From Mycolicibacterium sp. CBMA 234 (GTDB lineage Bacteria; Actinomycetota; Actinomycetes; Mycobacteriales; Mycobacteriaceae): a stretch of 64,000 nt of DNA. Positions 58,944 through 64,000 of the stretch are shown here, in pieces. The stretch is from NCBI RefSeq assembly GCF_009729415.1, contig NZ_MPKW01000018.1, forward strand, positions 372,001 to 436,000, given 5' to 3'. Below the pieces are notes generated by a model. It did no database searches, was not told the DNA's origin, and saw nothing but the letters and a program-made list of their open reading frames with translations. Each line of letters opens with the position of its first letter. Positions within the stretch are counted from its first letter, which is position 1. Both the position numbers and the translations under genes were made by a program.

Positions 58944-60074
58944 ATGTCGCTCGATGATATCGACGTTCGTCAGATCGAATCAGGCGATGCGCCGACCCGA
59001 TTCGCCCGTGGTTGGCACTGCCTTGGCCTGACTAAAGACCTCGGTGACGGCAAGCCGCACTCGATCAACGCCTTCGGTCAGAAGTTGGTTGTGTTCCGCG
59101 GTGAAGACGGCCAGCTCAACGTGCTGGACAGCTACTGCCGGCACATGGGCGGCGACCTGAGCCAGGGCACCGTCAAGGGCAACGAGATCGCCTGCCCGTT
59201 CCATGACTGGCGTTGGGGCGGCGACGGCAAGTGCAAGCTGGTGCCGTACGCCAAGCGCACGCCGCGCCTCGCCCGCACCGCGAAGTGGCCGACCCTGGAG
59301 CAGGACGGGATGTTGTTCATCTGGAACGACCCCGAGGGCAGTGCGCCGCCGGAGGAGAACTACATCCCGCGCATCGAGCAGGCGGGCAGCGACGAGTGGA
59401 CCGATTGGCATTGGTACACAACGGTTGTCAACGTCAACTGCCGCGAGATCATCGACAACGTCGTCGACATGGCGCACTTCTTCTACATCCACGGTTCGGT
59501 GCCGTCGCACTTCAAGAACATCTTCGAAGGCCAGGTCGCTACGCAGTACATGAACGGTGGCGGCCGCGAGGACATGCAGGGCACCGAGGGCGCCAAGATG
59601 CTCGGTTCGACGTCGGTGGCGTCGTACTACGGGCCGTCCTTCATGATCGACGACCTGACGTACCACTACCCGGAAGCTGATCACAAGACCATCCTGATCA
59701 ACTGCCACTACCCGATCGACGCGAATTCCTTTGTGCTGCAGTACGGAATCGTCGTGAAGAAGATGGCGGGCCTGCCCGAGGAAGCAGCCATGGCCACCGC
59801 GGTCGCGCTGGGCGACTGGGTGAAGCAGGGCTTCGAGCAGGACGTGCAGATCTGGAAGAACAAGGCCCGCATCGACAACCCGCTGCTGGTCGAAGAGGAC
59901 GGCCCGGTCTACCAGCTGCGCCGGTGGTACGAGCAGTTCTACGTCGACGCGGCGGACGTGGTGCCGGAGATGACGGACCGCTTCGAATACGAGCTGGACA
60001 CCACGGTTCCGCGCGAGGCATGGACCAAGGAAATGGAAGCCAACCTGGCAGCACAGGCTGCGGAGTCGGTCTGA
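58944..60074 (+). CDS. kshA: KshA-like Rieske oxygenase (3-ketosteroid 9alpha-hydroxylase)
   Basis: 376 residues. Rieske cluster ligands: Cys65, His67, Cys84, His87 in YCRHMGG and ACPFHDW. Mononuclear iron ligands: His178 and His183 in DMAHFFYIHGS with an Asp in GFEQDVQIW. Very close to M. tuberculosis KshA over the whole length, including NPLLVEEDGPVYQLRRWYEQFYVD. Needs the reductase KshB, not in this window. ATG 58944 (MSLDDID) is preferred, with GAGGA 11 nt upstream; GTG 58926 is possible. Stop overlaps the next ATG by one base. Confidence 0.92.
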   Translation: MSLDDIDVRQIESGDAPTRFARGWHCLGLTKDLGDGKPHSINAFGQKLVVFRGEDGQLNVLDSYCRHMGGDLSQGTVKGNEIACPFHDWRWGGDGKCKLVPYAKRTPRLARTAKWPTLEQDGMLFIWNDPEGSAPPEENYIPRIEQAGSDEWTDWHWYTTVVNVNCREIIDNVVDMAHFFYIHGSVPSHFKNIFEGQVATQYMNGGGREDMQGTEGAKMLGSTSVASYYGPSFMIDDLTYHYPEADHKTILINCHYPIDANSFVLQYGIVVKKMAGLPEEAAMATAVALGDWVKQGFEQDVQIWKNKARIDNPLLVEEDGPVYQLRRWYEQFYVDAADVVPEMTDRFEYELDTTVPREAWTKEMEANLAAQAAESV

Positions 60075-60343
60075 TGTCCGTGCGGCCCGACGTTCGGTTG
60101 GCCGACATGCCGATGGTGCCGGTGGCTTGCCGTGCTTGCGGCGCAGAGGTTTTGGCGCGTAAGGGCAGCTGGCAGCAGACCAGCGTGCAGTGGACCAAGC
60201 AGTCGGCCGGGATGTGTGAGGAACGCCGGCTGTCCGAATGCTTGCCGGGGCGAATCTTTCTGGCATGCGGCCAGCTGAAGGAGTCCATCGCAGCGGCGGT
60301 GGTGGCCGGTGTCGTGCATGTCGTCCAATCTGAATCGGGCTGA
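60074..60343 (+). CDS. Small Cys-rich protein coupled to kshA
   Basis: 89 residues. Cys19-x2-Cys22, Cys48 and Cys65 form a likely zinc-ribbon or ferredoxin-like metal site (VACRACGAEVLARKG, SVQWTKQSAGMCEE, FLACGQLKESI). I recall similar small proteins near steroid Rieske oxygenase genes in actinobacteria, but no function is established. The ATG overlaps the kshA stop (TGATG), so it is made in step with the oxygenase and may act on it. Well supported as a gene by overlap and conserved cysteines. Confidence 0.8.
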   Translation: MSVRPDVRLADMPMVPVACRACGAEVLARKGSWQQTSVQWTKQSAGMCEERRLSECLPGRIFLACGQLKESIAAAVVAGVVHVVQSESG

Positions 60344-60369
60344 CGAACTCGGCGTGGCACCATAGCCGC

Positions 60370-61170
60370 ATGAGTTCAGACAAGCGGGTCGCGGTGGTCA
60401 CCGGCGCCAGTAGGGGAGCCGGTAAAGGGATTGCCGCGGCACTGGTCGCTGACGGCTGGACGGTGTACCTGACGGGCCGGACCGTCACTGATCCCGGTGA
60501 CGGCGGCATCGCCGTCCAGGTCGACCATCGTGACGACGACGCCGTGGCCGCGCTGTTCGCCCGCGTGGCTGACGAAGCCGGCCGGCTTGATCTGCTGGTC
60601 AACAACGCCGCCGTGGTCCACGACGACCTGGTTGATCCGAAACCGTTCTGGAAGAAGCCCATCGGCCTGGGTGACGTGCTCGACGTCGGGCTGCGGTCAG
60701 CCTATGTCGCTTCCTGGTATGCGGCGCCGCTGTTGGTGGCCCAAGAACGTGGGCTGATCGCGTTCACGTCGTCGCCCGGGTCGGTGTGTTACATGCACGG
60801 GCCGGCCTACGGCGCGCAGAAGGCCGGTGTGGACAAGATGGCCGCGGATATGGCCGTCGACTTTCACGGCACCAGGGTGTCGACGCTCTCCATCTGGATG
60901 GGCATTCTGCTCACCGACAAGTTCAAGAAGGCGTTCGACGCCGAAACGCTGGCGAAGGCCGCGGGCAGTTTCGAGACGCCGGAATTCGTCGGGCATGTGA
61001 TCAATGCGTTGTACGGGGACCCGGACCTGGACGGCATCAGTGGGCAAACTGTCATCGCCGCGGAAGAGGCGCAGCGCTACGGGATTACCGATGAGGGTGG
61101 CCGGACGCCGCCGTCGCATCGGGCGATGCTTGGTGATCCGCGGGTGCCCAGCGACGTCGTCGTCCGCTGA
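60370..61170 (+). CDS. Short-chain dehydrogenase/reductase
   Basis: 266 residues. The cofactor loop is TGASRGAGKGIA, with NNAAV and the catalytic set Ser in FTSSPGSV and Tyr-x-x-x-Lys in YGAQKAGVDK. SDRs in steroid clusters oxidise hydroxysteroids or side-chain intermediates; the position 26 nt behind the Cys-rich gene suggests such a role, but the substrate is unknown. Convergent with the next SDR. Its stop codon lies in the loop of a small hairpin. Confidence 0.9.
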   Translation: MSSDKRVAVVTGASRGAGKGIAAALVADGWTVYLTGRTVTDPGDGGIAVQVDHRDDDAVAALFARVADEAGRLDLLVNNAAVVHDDLVDPKPFWKKPIGLGDVLDVGLRSAYVASWYAAPLLVAQERGLIAFTSSPGSVCYMHGPAYGAQKAGVDKMAADMAVDFHGTRVSTLSIWMGILLTDKFKKAFDAETLAKAAGSFETPEFVGHVINALYGDPDLDGISGQTVIAAEEAQRYGITDEGGRTPPSHRAMLGDPRVPSDVVVR

Positions 61171-61176
61171 GCGGAC
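61162..61176 (+). terminator. Hairpin containing the SDR stop codon
   Basis: GTCCGC-TGA-GCGGAC; the three-base loop is the TGA stop. An 11-nt copy GTCCGCTGAGC recurs at 61189-61199. Weak but suggestive of an end signal between convergent genes. Confidence 0.35.
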
Positions 61177-61228
61177 AAATCAGACACAGTCCGCTGAGCA
61201 CCCGCGGAAGCATTGTCCCCGTAGGGAT

Positions 61229-62011
61229 TTAGCAGTGAGCGCCGCCGTCGATGCGGATCTCGGTGCCGGTGAGGAACGCGCCGTCATCGGAGGCCGCCAT
61301 GGCGACGACCGCGGCGACTGCACTGGGGTCACCCAGGTTCGCGTCGTTGCCGGTGTTGAGCATGGGTACCTGCTTGGTCCACAGGCTGAAATCGACGTCC
61401 TCGGGCATCTTGGCGAACGTGCCGTTGGCCAGCGGGGTGGAGACGCCACCGGGCTGGATGTTGACGGCACGCAGCCCCTGCTTGGCGTATTCGAGCGCCA
61501 GTGAGTGGGTGAAGCTCAGGATGCCGCCCTTGCTGGCGGAATAGGCCGCCATGTACGGGTGGGCGTAGCTCGCCGAGGTCGAGGTGAAGTTGATGATCAC
61601 GCCGCGCCCCGAGGCCAGCAGCGCAGGCAGGGCCTGGCGGGTCATCAGGAAGGTGCCGGTCAGGTTGACCGCGATGGTGCGGTTCCAGTCGGCCAGCGTG
61701 GTTTCGTGCGTGTGTCCGCAGGTCTCGATCGCGGCCACGTTGACCAGCACGTCCAGGCCGCCCATGTCGGCGATCGCGGCGTCGACGCCCTTCGTGACAT
61801 CCTCTTCGGACGAGATGTCGAGCACCGTGGTGGTGAGTCGTGCTGCGGTGCCGGCCTTTTCGGCGGCTTCCTGGGTGCGAGCCAGACCTTCGGCGGAGAT
61901 GTCGCACGCGACGACAGTGCCGCCCTCGTCGAGCAGACGGGCCACGGTGGCTTGGCCGATGCCCGAGCCGGCGCCGGTCACGATGACCCGGCGGTCGGTG
62001 AATCTATCCAT
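61229..62011 (-). CDS. Short-chain dehydrogenase/reductase, second
   Basis: 260 residues of the classical SDR type: TGAGSGIGQATVARL, the NNAG-equivalent VNVAAIE (note Val-Ala instead of Asn-Ala-Gly), catalytic Ser in FTSTSASY, YSASKGG with Tyr and Lys, and the C-terminal GTEIRIDGGAHC. A 3-oxoacyl-ACP reductase/hydroxysteroid dehydrogenase-like protein; substrate unknown. AAAGGA lies 8 nt before ATG 62011. Same strand as the SMP-30-like gene, 84 nt downstream of it, possibly one transcript under the TetR. Confidence 0.9.
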   Translation of the reverse strand: MDRFTDRRVIVTGAGSGIGQATVARLLDEGGTVVACDISAEGLARTQEAAEKAGTAARLTTTVLDISSEEDVTKGVDAAIADMGGLDVLVNVAAIETCGHTHETTLADWNRTIAVNLTGTFLMTRQALPALLASGRGVIINFTSTSASYAHPYMAAYSASKGGILSFTHSLALEYAKQGLRAVNIQPGGVSTPLANGTFAKMPEDVDFSLWTKQVPMLNTGNDANLGDPSAVAAVVAMAASDDGAFLTGTEIRIDGGAHC

Positions 62012-62095
62012 GCTGCAAGTCCTTTCGTTGCCGAAGGATTCTTGCGGCACTGCTGTCCCGGTGGACGGTTGTTGTCCGGTCACCGGGATGCCTTC

Positions 62096-63043
62096 TCAAC
62101 CTGCGGTCGGCGTGAGTTTGTGGATGGTGCCGAAGAGGTCGGTGCTGTACAAGGAGTTTGGGTTCCAGCCGGGTCCAGTGCCGAAGCGCACCGAGGTGCT
62201 GCCGAACATTCCGGAGGCCAGAATGCATGCGGCGTGCTGGTCGGGATCGACGCGGACGATGTCACCGCCGTCCATCGCCAGGTAGACCAAACCGTCGGGG
62301 CCGACCGTGAGGTCATCAGGGAAGCCGAAGAGTCCGAACAGTCCCAGATCGACGGTGCGGAGGTGGTCCGGGTTGGCCACATCGACGAATGCCAGGGTGC
62401 TGCCGGGATGCAGATCCATCGACGCGATGACGACATTGTGGGCAGCGTCGTAGGTCAGGCCGTTGGCCATGGTCACCGAAGGTGCGAACTGCGTTTCGTG
62501 GGCACCGTCGACGGTGATCTTGGTCAGGCCGGTGGTCCAACCCAGATTGCGCGACACGATGAACGAACCGTCGGGCAGCCGGACCATTCCGTTGGGCATG
62601 GTGAGCCCGGAGACGATGGTCGTCAGTGCTCCGGTGCCGAGATCAACACGACCGATGCCGCCGTCCTTGCTGCCGAAGATTCCGGACAAGAAGCTGTTGC
62701 CGGTGGTGAAGTACGCGGCCCCGGCTGCGACGGTAATGCTGCCCGGCGCAGCGACATTGGGAACGAACGTGCTGCCCTTACCGTCCGGCGTCAACCGGTA
62801 GAGCTGTCCGGAATTACCGACGGTGCGCGAAACCAGCATGGTGCCCGAACTGTCGAATCCCAGGTTTTCCAGCGAGCCCAGGCCGCTCGCGACCGTGGTG
62901 GCCCGCCACGGGCATCGGGTGATCGCCACTGCGGACGCCGACCTCGCCGGTCCGCCGAGGACGGCGATCAGCGCCACCGCAGCGCTCAGTGCCACGTGGG
63001 CAAGGGGACCACGCCACCGGCGGTCCACATCACGAGTCATCAT
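62096..63043 (-). CDS. Secreted SMP-30/gluconolactonase-like beta-propeller
   Basis: 315 residues. Signal peptide to about residue 38 (RRWRGPLAHVALSAAVALIA, ending SASA). The mature part shows propeller blades such as LENLGFDSSGTMLVSR, MPNGMVRLPDGSFIVSR and FPDDLTVGPDGLVYLAMDGG, resembling the SMP-30/strictosidine synthase-like group, lactonases that bind Ca or Zn. Substrate unknown. Divergent from a TetR gene, with a palindromic operator 47 nt upstream of its start. Confidence 0.85.
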   Translation of the reverse strand: MMTRDVDRRWRGPLAHVALSAAVALIAVLGGPARSASAVAITRCPWRATTVASGLGSLENLGFDSSGTMLVSRTVGNSGQLYRLTPDGKGSTFVPNVAAPGSITVAAGAAYFTTGNSFLSGIFGSKDGGIGRVDLGTGALTTIVSGLTMPNGMVRLPDGSFIVSRNLGWTTGLTKITVDGAHETQFAPSVTMANGLTYDAAHNVVIASMDLHPGSTLAFVDVANPDHLRTVDLGLFGLFGFPDDLTVGPDGLVYLAMDGGDIVRVDPDQHAACILASGMFGSTSVRFGTGPGWNPNSLYSTDLFGTIHKLTPTAG

Positions 63044-63089
63044 CTTTCCTCCGCAGACTTGCCACCGGCATCCGCCGCATCAACCGTGC

Positions 63090-63109
63090 CGAGTACGTCG
63101 TCGTACTCG
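63090..63109. promoter_or_regulatory. TetR operator 1
   Basis: CGAGTACG-TCGT-CGTACTCG, a perfect 8-bp inverted repeat with a 4-nt spacer. Shares AGTACG-N4-CGTACT with operator 2; centres are 31 bp apart. Confidence 0.75.
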
Positions 63110-63121
63110 CATGTCAGGGCA

Positions 63122-63139
63122 CAGTACGATAACGTACTG
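63122..63139. promoter_or_regulatory. TetR operator 2 with embedded -10
   Basis: CAGTACG-ATAA-CGTACTG, a perfect 7-bp inverted repeat ending 2 nt before the TetR ATG. TAACGT at 63130-63135 (TANNNT, 6 nt before the ATG) suggests the regulator's own leaderless promoter lies inside the operator, giving autorepression. Confidence 0.75.
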
Positions 63140-63141
63140 GC

Positions 63142-63759
63142 ATGCGCAACGCGGTGGCTGACAGCAGCAGCGGAGATGGCGAATCGCCCGCGGAAGCACG
63201 TCAGCGGTTCATTGATGCGCTCGCCACCTTGATCGGGGAGCGCGGCTACGCCGCGACATCGGTGGTCGACATCGTGAGGGTGGCTCAGGCCTCCAAGACC
63301 ACCTTCTACGTGCATTTCTCGAACAAACAGGAGTGCTATCTGGCGTTGCTGGCCTCGGTGACCGACGATCTCGTTGCTGACATCCGACAGGCCGTGGACT
63401 CAGATGCGCACTGGCACAACCAAATCCGCCAGATGTTCGCCGCCTACATCGCGCATTTGACTGCGCGCCCGGAGATTTCGCTGAGCTGGATACGCGATCT
63501 TCCGGCACTAGGGGCAGCTGCCCGGCCGATCCAACGGCGCAATTTCGCCGAACTGGCCAACCTGCTCGGCGAACTCAGCGCCAACCCAGGATTTCGGCGC
63601 GCTGAGCTGCCGCCGGTCACCAAGCCCAAAGCCGTCATGCTGCTGGCCGGCGTGCGGGAGTTGGCCGCCCAAACTGCCGAAGACGAACTGGATATCGAAA
63701 CAGTCATCGGGCCGGCCACTGACATCGCTATCAGCATCCTCACGGCAAAGCAGGGATAA
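63142..63759 (+). CDS. TetR-family regulator controlling the SMP-30-like gene
   Basis: 205 residues. The DNA-binding region is SVVDIVRVAQASKTTFYVHFSNKQE (core VAQASKTTFYVHF, residues about 47-59) in a standard TetR N domain; the C-terminal domain has ISLSWIRDLPALG and binds an unknown ligand. The ATG has no Shine-Dalgarno and abuts a palindromic operator, so autoregulation is likely. Its other target is the divergent propeller gene. Confidence 0.9.
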   Translation: MRNAVADSSSGDGESPAEARQRFIDALATLIGERGYAATSVVDIVRVAQASKTTFYVHFSNKQECYLALLASVTDDLVADIRQAVDSDAHWHNQIRQMFAAYIAHLTARPEISLSWIRDLPALGAAARPIQRRNFAELANLLGELSANPGFRRAELPPVTKPKAVMLLAGVRELAAQTAEDELDIETVIGPATDIAISILTAKQG

Positions 63760-63767
63760 CCGCCGGG

Positions 63768-64000
63768 TCAGCTGTCGAGCGCGTCGACCGGCACCCGATG
63801 TTCGGCGTTATTCGTTGTGTGCGAGGCGGTTTCGGTCGGACGAGAGGCTCCGCGACGGCGTCGGACTACCTCGAAGGCGGCCATGATTAGCAGCAGCGTG
63901 ACGCCGCTCATCAGGAATTGCGATCGGGTGCCGGGCAGGAAAGCCATGGCCAGGATGACGGCGGCCATGAGCGCGATGGTGGCGTAGCTCAACCACGGGA
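63768..64000 (-). CDS. Small two-helix membrane protein, 5' end uncertain
   Basis: At least 74 residues: helix 1 (IALMAAVILAMAFLPG), helix 2 (FLMSGVTLLLIMAAFEVV), a basic stop (RRRR) and a polar C-terminal tail. No family recognised. A TTG at 63992 could start it, but the frame stays open to the window edge, so it may begin outside. It stops 8 nt from the convergent TetR gene. Confidence 0.55.
   Translation of the reverse strand, partial: PWLSYATIALMAAVILAMAFLPGTRSQFLMSGVTLLLIMAAFEVVRRRRGASRPTETASHTTNNAEHRVPVDALDS

Noticed and set aside
61505..63232. A 575-codon open frame on the plus strand
   Set aside because: It is antisense to the SDR and propeller genes, which have clear motifs, signal peptide and ribosome sites. 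GC-rich codon bias leaves antisense frames open.
51030..64000. Integrase, transposase or tRNA-linked island boundary in the accessory block
   Set aside because: No such gene, tRNA or flanking direct repeat was recognised.

Overview
This is a high-GC actinobacterial chromosome segment. Gene order and protein sequence point to a Mycobacterium of the fast-growing Mycolicibacterium type. From about 1 to 51,029 the order closely follows a core block known in M. tuberculosis (roughly mutT1/ppk back to the DUF2469 gene). Three differences argue against the tubercle complex. coaD lies directly beside sepIVA, where M. tuberculosis carries the large PDIM/phenolic glycolipid locus. The DAK2/DegV gene is intact. 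Extra genes are inserted, and a PTS sugar permease is present.

Layout. 1-9,367: nucleotide sanitation and polyphosphate (mutT1 partial, ppk), cofactor F420 synthesis (fbiD/cofC), gpsA, a Cys/Met-metabolism PLP enzyme, ddlA, a DUF3515 membrane protein, thiL, ung, rpmB. 9,607-14,221: a FakA-like DAK2 protein, recG, an exported HNH-type nuclease. 14,222-15,563: AT-richer DNA holding a secreted repeat protein of unknown function. 15,564-24,386: two aldo-keto reductases, lipN, a DsbA/VKOR oxidative folding pair, pyruvate carboxylase, rsmD, coaD. 24,556-27,501: sepIVA, yceD, rnc, mutM. 27,509-29,984: three tandem paralogues on the minus strand with Gly-Tyr-Gln-rich tails. 30,085-42,953: osmC-like, acyP, smc, ftsY, the nitrogen operon amtB-glnB-glnD, ffh, an amidohydrolase. 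42,955-51,029: two D,D-carboxypeptidases, a SnoaL-like protein, rpsP-khpA-rimM-trmD, lppW, rplS, lepB, rnhB, DUF2469.

51,039 to the end is accessory: a TRIC-type channel, a cytochrome P450 with a divergent TetR, a PadR regulator, a split N-acetylglucosamine-type PTS (EIICB plus EIIA), a DUF2237 protein, and a steroid-ring module (3-ketosteroid delta1-dehydrogenase, KshA-type 9alpha-hydroxylase, small Cys-rich protein, two SDRs). It ends with a secreted SMP-30-like propeller under a TetR that has two matching palindromic operators.

Sequence-level patterns worth noting: (i) three gene-end hairpins sharing a CAGACrCAAA motif, always on the arm nearest the upstream gene; (ii) three co-duplicated promoters ahead of the Gly-Tyr-Gln genes; (iii) about ten genes with a TANNNT hexamer 6-8 nt before the start codon and no Shine-Dalgarno, as expected for leaderless mycobacterial mRNAs; (iv) two GlnR-like boxes upstream of amtB; (v) a CTG start forced on rsmD. 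No tRNA, rRNA, CRISPR array, insertion sequence or prophage was recognised.
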